From assembly GCA_029339505.1 (NCBI GenBank), contig JAQISU010000179.1, positions 9,876,501 to 9,940,500 on the forward strand: a DNA stretch of 64,000 nucleotides, written 5' to 3'. This stretch comes from Unio delphinus (taxonomy: Eukaryota; Mollusca; Bivalvia; Unionida; Unionidae). Positions 40,601 to 50,091 of the stretch are shown in pieces. Numbering within the stretch: position 1 is the first letter of the stretch; each line of letters opens with the position of its first letter. A program made the position numbers and the translations under genes. The notes under the pieces were generated by a model. It was not told the origin of the DNA, did no database searches, and saw only the letters and a program-made list of their open reading frames with translations.

Positions 40601-43600
40601 CATAATGTATAAACTTGTATTTAAGTCAGGTCAAACTAGCATTCACAAGACGTACTGTATAAACTTGTATTTAAGTCAGGTCAAACTAGCAACCACAAGA
40701 CATAATGTATAAACTTGTATTTAAGTCAGTCCAAATAGCAACCACAAGACATAATGTATAAACTTGTATTTAAGTCAGGTCCAACTAGCAACCACAAGAC
40801 ATAATGTATAAACTTGTATTTAAGTCAGGTCCAACTAGCAACCACAAGACATAATGTATAAACTTGTATTTAAGTCAGGTCCAACTAGCAACCATAAGAC
40901 ATAATGTATAAACTTGTATTTAAGTCAGTCCAAATAGCAACCACAAGACATTGTGTATAAACTTGTATTTAAGTCAGTCCAAATAGCAACCACAAGACAT
41001 AATGTATAAACTTGTATTTAAGTCAGGTCAAACTAGCAACCACAAGACATAATGTATAAACTTGTATTTAAGTCAGGTCCAACTAGCAACCACAAGACAT
41101 AATGTATAAACTTGAATTTAAGTCAGTCCAAATAGCAGCCACAAGACATAATGTATAAACTTGTATTTAAGTCAGGTCCAACTAGCAACCACAAGACATA
41201 ATGTATAAACTTGAATTTAAGTCAGGTCAAACTAGCAACCACAAGACAATGTATAAACTTGTATTTAAGTCAGGTCAAACTAGCATTCACAAGACGTACT
41301 GTATAAACTTGTATTTAAGTCAGGTCAAACTAGCATTCACAAGACGTACTGTATAAACTTGTATTTAAGTCAGGTCAAACTAGCAACCACAAGACATAAT
41401 GTATAAACTTGTATTTAAGTCAGTCCAAATAGCAACCACAAGACATAATGTATAAACTTGTATTTAAGTCAGGTCCAACTAGCAACCACAAGACATAATG
41501 TATAAACTTGTATTTAAGTCAGGTCCAACTAGCAACCATAAGACATAATGTATAAACTTGTATTTAAGTCAGTCCAAATAGCAACCACAAGACATTGTGT
41601 ATAAACTTGTATTTAAGTCAGTCCAAATAGCAACCACAAGACATAATGTATAAACTTGTATTTAAGTCAGGTCAAACTAGCAACCACAAGACATAATGTA
41701 TAAACTTGTATTTAAGTCAGGTCCAACTAGCAACCACAAGACATAATGTATAAACTTGAATTTAAGTCAGTCCAAATAGCAGCCACAAGACATAATGTAT
41801 AAACTTGTATTTAAGTCAGGTCCAACTAGCAACCACAAGACATAATGTATAAACTTGAATTTAAGTCAGGTCAAACTAGCAACCACAAGACAATGTATAA
41901 ACTTGTATTTAAGTCAGGTCAAACTAGCATTCACAAGACGTACTGTATAAACTTGTATTTAAGTCAGGTCAAACTAGCAACCACAAGACATAATGTATAA
42001 ACATGCATTTAAGTCAGTCCAAATAGCAACCACAAGACATAATGTATAAACTTGAATTTAAGTCAGGTCAAACTAGCAACCACAAGACATAATGTATAAA
42101 CATGCATTTAAGTCAGTCCAAATAGCAACCACAAGACATAATGTATAAACTTGTATTTAAGTCAGGTCCAACTAGCAACCACAAGACATAATGTATAAAC
42201 TTGAATTTAAGTCAGTTCAATTAGTAGCCACAAGACATAATGTATAAACTTGAATTTAAGTCAGGTCAAACTTTCATTCACAAGACGTACTGTATAAACT
42301 TGTATTTAAGTCAGGTCAAACTAGCAACCACAAGACATAATGTATAAACTTGTATTTAAGTCAGGTCCAACTAGCAACCACAAGACATAATGTATAAACT
42401 TGAATTTAAGTCAGTCCAAATAGCAACCACAAGACATAATGTATAAACTTGTATTTAAGTCAGGTCCAACTAGCAACCACAAGACATAATGTATAAACTT
42501 GAATTTAAGTCAGGTCCAACTAGCAACCACAAGACATAATGTATAAACTTGTATTTAAGTCAGGTCAAACTAACAACCACAAGACATAATGTATAAACTT
42601 GTATTTAAGTCAGGTCAAACTAGCAACCACAAGACATAATGTGTAAACTTGAATTTAAGTCAGTCCAAATAGCAGCCACAAGACATAATGTATAAACTTG
42701 TATTTAAGTCAGGTCAAACTAGCAACCACAAGACATAATGTATAAACTTGAATTTAAGTCAGGTCAAACTAGCAACCACAAGACATAATGTATAAACTTG
42801 TATTTAAGTCAGGTCAAACTAGCATTCACAAGACGTACTGTATAAACTTGTATTTAAGTCAGGTCAAACTAGCAACCACAAGACATAATGTATAAACTTG
42901 TATTTAAGTCAGGTCAAACGAGCAACCACAAGACATAATGTATAAACTTGTATTTAAGTCAGGTCAAACTAGCAACCACAAGACATAATGTATAAACTTG
43001 AATTTAAGTCAGTCTGAATAGCAACCACAAGACATAATGTATAAACTTGTATTTAAGTCAGGTCAAACTAGCATTCACAAGACGTACTGTATAAACTTGT
43101 ATTTAAGTCAGGTCAAACTAGCAACCACAAGACATAATGTATAAACTTGTATTTAAGTCAGGTCAAACTAGCAACCACAAGACATAATGTATAAACTTGT
43201 ATTTAAGTCAGGTCCAACTAGCAACCACAAGACATAATGTATAAACTTGTATTTAAGTCAGGTCAAACTAGCATTCACAAGACGTACTGTATAAACTTGT
43301 ATTTAAGTCAGGTCAAACTAGCAACCACAAGACATAATGTATAAACTTGTATTTAAGTCAGTCCAAATAGCAACCACAAGACATAATGTATAAACTTGTA
43401 TTTAAGTCAGGTCCAACTAGCAACCACAAGACATAATGTATAAACTTGTATTTAAGTCAGGTCCAACTAGCAACCATAAGACATAATGTATAAACTTGTA
43501 TTTAAGTCAGTCCAAATAGCAACCACAAGACATTGTGTATAAACTTGTATTTAAGTCAGTCCAAATAGCAACCACAAGACATAATGTATAAACTTGTATT

Positions 43601-45300
43601 TAAGTCAGGTCAAACTAGCAACCACAAGACATAATGTATAAACTTGTATTTAAGTCAGGTCCAACTAGCAACCACAAGACATAATGTATAAACTTGAATT
43701 TAAGTCAGTCCAAATAGCAGCCACAAGACATAATGTATAAACTTGTATTTAAGTCAGGTCCAACTAGCAACCACAAGACATAATGTATAAACTTGAATTT
43801 AAGTCAGGTCAAACTAGCAACCACAAGACAATGTATAAACTTGTATTTAAGTCAGGTCAAACTAGCATTCACAAGACGTACTGTATAAACTTGTATTTAA
43901 GTCAGGTCAAACTAGCAACCACAAGACATAATGTATAAACATGCATTTAAGTCAGTCCAAATAGCAACCACAAGACATAATGTATAAACTTGAATTTAAG
44001 TCAGGTCAAACTAGCAACCACAAGACATAATGTATAAACATGCATTTAAGTCAGTCCAAATAGCAACCACAAGACATAATGTATAAACTTGTATTTAAGT
44101 CAGGTCCAACTAGCAACCACAAGACATAATGTATAAACTTGAATTTAAGTCAGTTCAATTAGTAGCCACAAGACATAATGTATAAACTTGAATTTAAGTC
44201 AGGTCAAACTTTCATTCACAAGACGTACTGTATAAACTTGTATTTAAGTCAGGTCAAACTAGCAACCACAAGACATAATGTATAAACTTGTATTTAAGTC
44301 AGGTCCAACTAGCAACCACAAGACATAATGTATAAACTTGAATTTAAGTCAGTCCAAATAGCAACCACAAGACATAATGTATAAACTTGTATTTAAGTCA
44401 GGTCCAACTAGCAACCACAAGACATAATGTATAAACTTGAATTTAAGTCAGGTCCAACTAGCAACCACAAGACATAATGTATAAACTTGTATTTAAGTCA
44501 GGTCAAACTAACAACCACAAGACATAATGTATAAACTTGTATTTAAGTCAGGTCAAACTAGCAACCACAAGACATAATGTGTAAACTTGAATTTAAGTCA
44601 GTCCAAATAGCAGCCACAAGACATAATGTATAAACTTGTATTTAAGTCAGGTCAAACTAGCAACCACAAGACATAATGTATAAACTTGAATTTAAGTCAG
44701 GTCAAACTAGCAACCACAAGACATAATGTATAAACTTGTATTTAAGTCAGGTCAAACTAGCATTCACAAGACGTACTGTATAAACTTGTATTTAAGTCAG
44801 GTCAAACTAGCAACCACAAGACATAATGTATAAACTTGTATTTAAGTCAGGTCAAACGAGCAACCACAAGACATAATGTATAAACTTGTATTTAAGTCAG
44901 GTCAAACTAGCAACCACAAGACATAATGTATAAACTTGAATTTAAGTCAGTCTGAATAGCAACCACAAGACATAATGTATAAACTTGTATTTAAGTCAGG
45001 TCCAACTAGCAACCACAAGACATAATGTATAAACTTGAATTTAAGTCAGTCCAAATAGCAACCACAAGACATAATGTATAAACTTGTATTTAAGTCAGGT
45101 CCAACTAGCAGCCACAAGACATAATGTATAAACTTGTATTTAAGTCTGGTCCAACTAGCAACCATAAGACATAATGTATAAACATGTATTTAAGTCAGTC
45201 CAAATAGCAACCACAAGACATAGTGTATAAACTTGTATTTAGGTCAGTCCAAATAGCAACCACAAGACATAATGTATAAACTTGAATTTAAGTCAGGTCA
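31700..45300. repeat. Large minisatellite array, 49/50-bp units with multi-kb higher-order repeats (left part)
   Basis: About 270 units around AACCACAAGACATAATGTAT. They come in several variants: GGTCAAACTAGC, GGTCCAACTAGC, AGTCCAAATAGC, CATTCACAAGACGTACTG and ATGCATTTAAG. Variant strings recur in order: for example AGTAGCCA at 42,223 and 44,161, and TCTGAATA at 43,013 and 44,951, give a 1,938-bp period. A longer 6,652-bp offset links 38,299 to 44,951. It is interrupted by the Polinton and resumes at 62,674. Confidence 0.97.
45296..45300. repeat. Target site duplication, left copy (GGTCA)
   Basis: GGTCA precedes the element and follows it at 62,674-62,678. The uninterrupted minisatellite at 38,644 carries a single GGTCA at the homologous place, confirming the duplication. 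Polintons usually make 6 bp; here five match. Confidence 0.85.
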
Positions 45301-45514
45301 AGCAGCAGAGAGGGTGAACCCTACAACTTTCCGAGCGTCGATTCGGAAATCTGAGGCTTCTGCCAAATAGTAAAAAAAATGGCGTCTATTCGATAAAATA
45401 AGATTTCCTTATATACGCCAACGTCGTTGTCATCCACCCTCTCTGCTGCTGGAACTTTCAGTTCTGGGTTAACAAAAAATCATTTACGATTTCAACCGAA
45501 AATTTGATCGAGTC
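45301..45514 (+). repeat. Left terminal inverted repeat, 214 bp
   Basis: Identical, in reverse complement, to 62,460-62,673 at all 214 positions compared by eye. The outer 150 bp is itself bounded by a 16-bp inverted pair, AGCAGCAGAGAGGGTG at 45,301-45,316 and its complement at 45,435-45,450. The inner 64 bp runs to GATCGAGTC. Confidence 0.97.
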
Positions 45515-45551
45515 TTTAGGACGAAAATCCTTTGTTGAAAATCGAAGATTT

Positions 45552-46901
45552 TTAGGATTTTACAAACAAACTAATCGCTAACACCTCTTCTTGTAAATCA
45601 ATCAGATTATTTGACTGGTCGGTGAGTTTGAAATTAATTCTGGTTAATGAATTATTATGGCATCGCATATAGACAGGATTAATTGGGTTTTCAATAATTA
45701 GGAATCCTGGAGGAGCTGTTGGTGCAAATGAATAAAGAATATATCCCTGCTGAGCTTGATTTGATTGCTCTAGATTAATTTGATAGCTTCCTTCAATTGC
45801 ATCACATACTAAATTGAGCGCAATCACCGTTGAAATATTCACATTATGAGGGGCAATATGCCTACCACCACCATCTGGATCATTATTATACCTGAAGAGG
45901 ACAGTTGAATCTGATTTTTGTAGCGCCTTGATATCGGTTTTAACAATTCTTGCTAGTTCATCAGCGTTGTATTTGGGAAACTTGAAATTACGCAGATTGT
46001 CCTCTGTGATATTATAATCGGTTAAGAATCGTTGTTTATTGTCGCTGTTGTCATTAATTATTGTTTGAATAATTAGTTCATAGATATATTTCATGTCCGA
46101 TATAAGCTGATTTATTATTTCAACGTGTTTTTGCGATTTTGTTTTCCGTAGTTGTTCTAGTTGTGTGTCATATAATTGTTTAATCTCATTAAAATAACCA
46201 CGGACGTCAGTTAGCGTAAATGAAATAGTAACAGATGAGTCGGTTGTTCTTTTAATGATAAAATCCCATTGCAATGTGTCTTTGTTGGTAAATATAAATC
46301 TATCGGCGATTCTTCCTTTTCTTATATCAGATAAATTATCTTGATAACTGGGATTGATTTCATGATATGATTGTATGTCCGTGGTTAAGTCGGTGGCGGA
46401 TTTTTCCGGTGGTTTTTCAGGCCATCCTAACACTGTTCTTAACGAGCTGTTATATATATCTACAATGTATCCCTCTGTGCTTATTTCGATCGACGACGAG
46501 AGCGTCGGTTGATGAAGATTAATAGCTATTTTTGATTCTTTTCCAGTGATTGATTTTATTCTACGCTGAATTTCAGCATTGATTTGCTTAATTTGGTACG
46601 ACCCAGTTGGTAACGAAACTGTTTCCCACTCTGGAGTACCATCGGGTTTATTCTTATACGAGAACACCAGTGTGTTATTGGGTTGCTGACCACTAAATGC
46701 AACCGATCTGATATTAGGCCAACTGTGATACACTCGTAGTTTTGCTAGCGCTATCTCCTTCACTGGGACCGGAGAGGGGAAATTCACACTGAATTCTGGA
46801 TTCGTTGATGTTATTGATATCATACTCGTTTGTACTGGGTTCGTGTTCTCCACTATTCGTTGAAGTAATTCCATCGGTGTCGTCATCGTTGCTATACTCA
46901 T
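45552..46901 (-). CDS. Probable Polinton minor capsid (penton-type) protein, 449 aa
   Basis: The layout recalls the widespread Polinton virion protein regarded as the single jelly-roll minor capsid or penton. An N-terminal block has a basic-neutral strand and LPTGSYQIKQINAEIQRRI. A long variable middle follows (residues about 170-340). The C-terminal block has EGSYQIN, APPGFLIIENP and TRINFKLTDQSNNLIDLQEE. The middle insert makes it longer than usual. The ATG at 46,899-46,901 lies in a duplicated segment, so a start a few codons further in is possible. It is the last gene of the structural block and ends 37 bp inside the left repeat's inner border. Assignment rests on pattern, not a search. 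Confidence 0.6.
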   Translation of the reverse strand: MSIATMTTPMELLQRIVENTNPVQTSMISITSTNPEFSVNFPSPVPVKEIALAKLRVYHSWPNIRSVAFSGQQPNNTLVFSYKNKPDGTPEWETVSLPTGSYQIKQINAEIQRRIKSITGKESKIAINLHQPTLSSSIEISTEGYIVDIYNSSLRTVLGWPEKPPEKSATDLTTDIQSYHEINPSYQDNLSDIRKGRIADRFIFTNKDTLQWDFIIKRTTDSSVTISFTLTDVRGYFNEIKQLYDTQLEQLRKTKSQKHVEIINQLISDMKYIYELIIQTIINDNSDNKQRFLTDYNITEDNLRNFKFPKYNADELARIVKTDIKALQKSDSTVLFRYNNDPDGGGRHIAPHNVNISTVIALNLVCDAIEGSYQINLEQSNQAQQGYILYSFAPTAPPGFLIIENPINPVYMRCHNNSLTRINFKLTDQSNNLIDLQEEVLAISLFVKS

Positions 46902-47120
46902 GATTTATTTCTAATTTTGGTATCGAGGAATCATAAATACTGACCATCACTGAGAACTCACAATCTGGTAATGTTGATATTATTGAGATCATTTTTTGTT
47001 TTTTTGGGTTCGTGTTTTCTGATTCCATCGGTGTTGTCATTGTTATTATATTCATGTTGTCGCTCTAATTTCGATATCGCGGAATCAAAAATACTGACCA
47101 TCGCTGAGAATTCACTATCT
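46801..47120 (-). repeat. Tandem duplication across a gene junction, about 150 bp
   Basis: Two diverged copies, about 46,801-46,965 and 46,966-47,120, each carry the end of the upstream membrane-protein gene (EFSAMVSIFDSAISKLE versus EFSVMVSIYDSSIPKLE) and the start of the downstream gene (MTTPME in both). The downstream gene uses the copy nearer its body; the other start leads only into a chimeric 113-codon frame. Confidence 0.85.
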
Positions 47121-47509
47121 GATATAATCGTATTATCGAGTGACGACGATATCATCAATGATAATTGCGAGTATGCGGTTGATGCAATATGAAATTGAAG
47201 TAAGTAATTCTGCAGTTTACTCTGGCTGCATGATGATATCTTTTTTGCTATCCCGGTTAATATACCCCCGATTGTAGCCACCGCAGAAATGCAAATTGGA
47301 ACTACGACCGGGGCAATCATTGTAACCGATGCAAGTATTATTCCGGCACCAGTGAGAACGCTTGACACCGAGTATATAGTAACATCAATTGCGGTGATTC
47401 TTCGTCGGTATTTTTTTATTTTTATTTGATACTCCTCAGTGAGGGTTTTGAGTCTATTCTGAAATTCTCTGACCTGATCATAGCGACATTGCGTCGATGA
47501 CAAAGTCAT
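46958..47509 (-). CDS. Membrane protein with coiled-coil flank, unknown function, 183 aa
   Basis: Residues 11-37 are charged and helical. Residues 43-87 form a long hydrophobic stretch able to make two membrane helices (GAGIILASVTMIAPVVVPIC and a Gly-rich continuation). The tail is helical, then Asn/Asp-rich. Proteins of this build recur in Polintons beside capsid genes, but their role is not known. The ATG at 47,507-47,509 has the shared upstream motif GTTTTCAATT (plus strand) 21 bases away. The 3' end overlaps the duplicated start region of the next gene, so the terminal 30 residues may be recent additions. Confidence 0.7.
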   Translation of the reverse strand: MTLSSTQCRYDQVREFQNRLKTLTEEYQIKIKKYRRRITAIDVTIYSVSSVLTGAGIILASVTMIAPVVVPICISAVATIGGILTGIAKKISSCSQSKLQNYLLQFHIASTAYSQLSLMISSSLDNTIISDSEFSAMVSIFDSAISKLERQHEYNNNDNTDGIRKHEPKKTKNDLNNINITRL

Positions 47510-47530
47510 TGTTATTTTAAACCCGCTAGT

Positions 47531-47540
47531 GTTTTCAATT
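47531..47540 (-). promoter_or_regulatory. AATTGAAAAC motif before the membrane-protein gene
   Basis: Minus-strand AATTGAAAAC, 21 nt upstream of the ATG at 47,509. One of six such motifs in the element. Confidence 0.6.
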
Positions 47541-47572
47541 ATTTGTCATCGTTAGCGGGAATTGTTAGTACT

Positions 47573-49000
47573 TCAGTCGGAAAAATGAGCTACGAGTTCT
47601 AAACACCAGGCTATTTTTGATCTAATGGTGGAGCTATCAACCGCGACGACATTAAAGCTTTTTTTGCGACCATCCATAATTAACGTCGCGGTGCCACCAG
47701 AGTAGGTTTTACCGTCCGCGATCATATTAAATTGATCGATAGAGATCCACGTTAGCCTGTAGATACCATCGGCCCATGTTGGCTTGTAGTCAGGGCCCAC
47801 TATGCCGGGGAGACCCAAGATACCGATGGATAATGTAGTATAACCGTCTCTTATCCAATCCATGGTTCCATGATTAACCGTATACACGATATTTTTAACG
47901 CCCGTGTAGTGATGTGGAATCTTTACCTTTTCAGATATTCTTTTCAGGTTAAAAAGATCGTCGAAAATATCGAGATAATTTACCGTGATTCTGGTAGGAT
48001 CTATTGTTTTTCTACTCTCCTCCCTGTTAGAGAAGAATAATGAAACCAGAAGGTCTTCAACTTTAAGCTCTGCTTGGGTTTTAATATGGTTGTCGATGTT
48101 AGAAAATTTCGTCGTGATATCTTGGAGGCTACTGCCCTCAAAGAACTTATTAACAATATCGCTGGTGTGCTTTTGTTTGTCAATAGCGCTTTTAATTTCC
48201 GCGAGAGTCATGCCTGTCAACGATGTGGTTTCAGACACAGGTGTTCTCCCTAAAAATTTATCCACGATGGTATTAAGTGTTGTTTGTCTCACCATAAACA
48301 TATTAATATCTTTGAGAGTCAATGTAGATGTAGCCGGGATACCAAAGAAATTATTAGCGATGTAGGCATTGTGAGTGTGCTTGCCGATAAACTCACTGAT
48401 TTCAGCGAGAGTCATGCCAGCCACAAGCGGGGTTCCAAAGAATCTACCAATGACGTCGTTAGTGGGTTTTTGATCTTCGCTTACTTTAAAAATCTCGAGA
48501 TAATTTGCCTTGATTTCTGAAGCAGTCATCATCCTTCCAGCTTCCTTGTTAGCGAAGAATGAATTCAACAAGTCTTTAATTTCAGCGAGAGTCATGCCAA
48601 CCACAAGCGGGGTTCCAAAAAATTTATGTACGACATTTTTGCGAAAACTATTATAACCTCGTATAAAATCATTCAGCTCACGTTCGTTTGTAGCAATCGC
48701 GTCGGTGATCGTAGACACAAGTGCGCCTGGTTTAAGTTGTCCATCGTTGGAATACAGTGCAATAGAGTTTTCAGCGGCAGCGCGATGCCGTATCAAAATG
48801 TCATTCACGGATATATTACTGCTTTTCAATTTACCCTGGCGATCTTGAAATACAACTATTTCGTTCGGGTCAACACTTGTTAAATTTAACGTCTCAGCGA
48901 TTTCATCTTCTATTATTTTTTTTACATCCTCGATAGAACCCGCAGATGTTTCCTCGGTGGGTTCCAACATTGACAGAGGTTGTCCCCAAATATCGATCAT
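47573..49000 (-). CDS. Unknown repeat-containing protein, 475 aa
   Basis: Not assigned to a family. The centre has degenerate repeats on the theme FFGTPLVxGMTLAEI, seen four or five times at 30-60 residue spacing between about residues 125 and 285. Two longer matching blocks end NYLEIF and NYLDIF. The C-terminal 130 residues are beta-rich with many Gly and aromatic residues (GILGLPGIVGP, ADGKTYSGGTATL). Such a layout would suit a fibre or attachment-like virion protein, but that is inference. The ATG at 48,998-49,000 is preferred over a longer GTG-initiated frame to 49,090 because the promoter motif lies 19 nt upstream of it. Confidence 0.72.
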   Translation of the reverse strand: MIDIWGQPLSMLEPTEETSAGSIEDVKKIIEDEIAETLNLTSVDPNEIVVFQDRQGKLKSSNISVNDILIRHRAAAENSIALYSNDGQLKPGALVSTITDAIATNERELNDFIRGYNSFRKNVVHKFFGTPLVVGMTLAEIKDLLNSFFANKEAGRMMTASEIKANYLEIFKVSEDQKPTNDVIGRFFGTPLVAGMTLAEISEFIGKHTHNAYIANNFFGIPATSTLTLKDINMFMVRQTTLNTIVDKFLGRTPVSETTSLTGMTLAEIKSAIDKQKHTSDIVNKFFEGSSLQDITTKFSNIDNHIKTQAELKVEDLLVSLFFSNREESRKTIDPTRITVNYLDIFDDLFNLKRISEKVKIPHHYTGVKNIVYTVNHGTMDWIRDGYTTLSIGILGLPGIVGPDYKPTWADGIYRLTWISIDQFNMIADGKTYSGGTATLIMDGRKKSFNVVAVDSSTIRSKIAWCLELVAHFSD

Positions 49001-49019
49001 TATTGTTAGCGTAACTTGT

Positions 49020-49029
49020 GTTTTCAATT
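49020..49029 (-). promoter_or_regulatory. AATTGAAAAC motif before the repeat-protein gene
   Basis: Minus-strand AATTGAAAAC, 19 nt upstream of the ATG at 49,000. It overlaps the 3' end of the protease gene and argues for the ATG start of the next gene. Confidence 0.6.
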
Positions 49030-49518
49030 TATTGATCCTTGTAATTTCCCACTCGTGTATTCGTTTACAATAATATGAGGTGGTTTCCACGGAGATCCAA
49101 AGGATTTTAATGAAATCTCCGCGAGTACATTTAATACTTCACGGCCGCATATCGGTGGATCATTTAATTGTTGTGTTGGCAGCGTGGAATAAAAAATCGG
49201 AAACCCTTTGAGTTTCATCGAGGAATTTATATACCGCATAAACTCGCTTGGCGGAGCTAACCCATATGAATCGAAATAGACAATCCCACGTGGATCAATC
49301 GCGTATGCAACCCAGTGAGTTCCCGATCCGCTGCTGTTATCAAGATTGATGATACCGGTTTCAACGTTATTTGGTTTTCTCGGTAATTGATCTCTCATAA
49401 AAACCCCTCTGAAGTTTTTTATCGCTAGTTTTTTAGCAGCATCAATTAAATCAAAATTGGACATAGGAACCATAGGCCCCTCAACAATTGGGCCGGAAAT
49501 CGAAGATTTGGGAACCAT
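49024..49518 (-). CDS. Adenovirus-type cysteine protease (maturation protease)
   Basis: This is the C48/C5-fold protease used to process virion proteins in adenoviruses and Polintons. Visible in order: NFDLIDAAKKLAIKNFRGVF at the N-terminus, the catalytic His in SGTHWVAYAID, an acidic partner in IVYFDSYG, the oxyanion Gln in LPTQQL and the nucleophile Cys in PPICGRE. Three in-frame ATGs exist (49,593, 49,518, 49,464). The one at 49,518 begins 11 nt after the upstream stop and is preferred; 49,464, immediately before the conserved domain, is also plausible. A near-repeat of PMVP precedes the domain. It sits directly behind the pX-like gene, probably co-transcribed. Confidence 0.9.
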   Translation of the reverse strand: MVPKSSISGPIVEGPMVPMSNFDLIDAAKKLAIKNFRGVFMRDQLPRKPNNVETGIINLDNSSGSGTHWVAYAIDPRGIVYFDSYGLAPPSEFMRYINSSMKLKGFPIFYSTLPTQQLNDPPICGREVLNVLAEISLKSFGSPWKPPHIIVNEYTSGKLQGSIN

Positions 49519-49529
49519 AGGTTCCTCAA

Positions 49530-50012
49530 TTAATAAACCGTTCCTGGTATTTTTCTTAGACCCGATCCGTTCACGGATTTGCCGCTGTACCATGAATACG
49601 GGGTTCCTGGTAGGTACAACCCCTTTCCCTTTTTTTTATATCCTTTCCCAGTTGCCTTTTTCAACGCCATCCCTGCCGCGGTACCAACGGCTCCCAACGC
49701 TGCCGCCTTCGCCACCGCTGGGGCAGCCGCTGCAATCAATGCTGGTATTGCGGCTAACAATGGAAATATACCACCTGATTTTATCATGTTCGCGATTGCG
49801 GCTTTCGAAAAATCAATTTGAACCCCTCGCTTATTTTTCAATGCATCATTGAAATGTTTTATTTGACGATCCGTTAATGATATTTTATGTGTACCGCCGG
49901 ACATCTGCGCTGGTTTCAACGTTATTGTGGTTCCACATTCTTTAGCGGATTTTGATAGCAATTTCTTGACCTGACCATCAGTCAGCTTGACACTAACAAC
50001 ACTATATGGCAT
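49530..50012 (-). CDS. pX-like basic/hydrophobic virion protein, 160 aa
   Basis: Two similar N-terminal modules, VKLTDGQVKKLLSKS and ISLTDRQIKHFNDALK, are followed by IKSGGIFPLL, an Ala-rich hydrophobic stretch (about residues 70-105) and a Lys/Gly-rich segment (KKATGKGYKKKGKGLYLPG). Proteins of this design are common in Polintons and adintoviruses and are compared with adenovirus core or membrane-lytic proteins. That role is inferred. The ATG at 50,010-50,012 is chosen over an upstream ATG at 50,078 because the conserved module starts right after it and a promoter-like motif lies 21 nt upstream. Confidence 0.8.
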   Translation of the reverse strand: MPYSVVSVKLTDGQVKKLLSKSAKECGTTITLKPAQMSGGTHKISLTDRQIKHFNDALKNKRGVQIDFSKAAIANMIKSGGIFPLLAAIPALIAAAAPAVAKAAALGAVGTAAGMALKKATGKGYKKKGKGLYLPGTPYSWYSGKSVNGSGLRKIPGTVY

Positions 50013-50033
50013 TTTATTGTAAAACACATTTAT

Positions 50034-50043
50034 TCTTTCAATT
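50034..50043 (-). promoter_or_regulatory. AATTGAAAGA motif before the pX-like gene
   Basis: Minus-strand AATTGAAAGA, a variant of the shared motif, 21 nt upstream of the ATG at 50,012. It would lie inside the coding frame if the longer start were used, supporting the shorter one. Confidence 0.5.
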
Positions 50044-50091
50044 GATCTAATTGGGGAAATCCTATGGAAACTTTTCAAGTTTCATTTACAT

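Noticed and set aside
31700..45300. CRISPR-like direct repeats
   Set aside because: Units are contiguous tandem repeats without unique spacers, in animal DNA; this is a minisatellite.
46714..47055. A 113-codon minus-strand frame between the membrane-protein and minor capsid genes
   Set aside because: It joins the start of one duplicated copy to the tail of the other, overlaps both real genes and has no domain of its own.
49001..49090. Longer N-terminus for the 475-aa repeat protein
   Set aside because: It needs a GTG start, overlaps the protease end, and the promoter-like motif lies between it and the ATG at 49,000.
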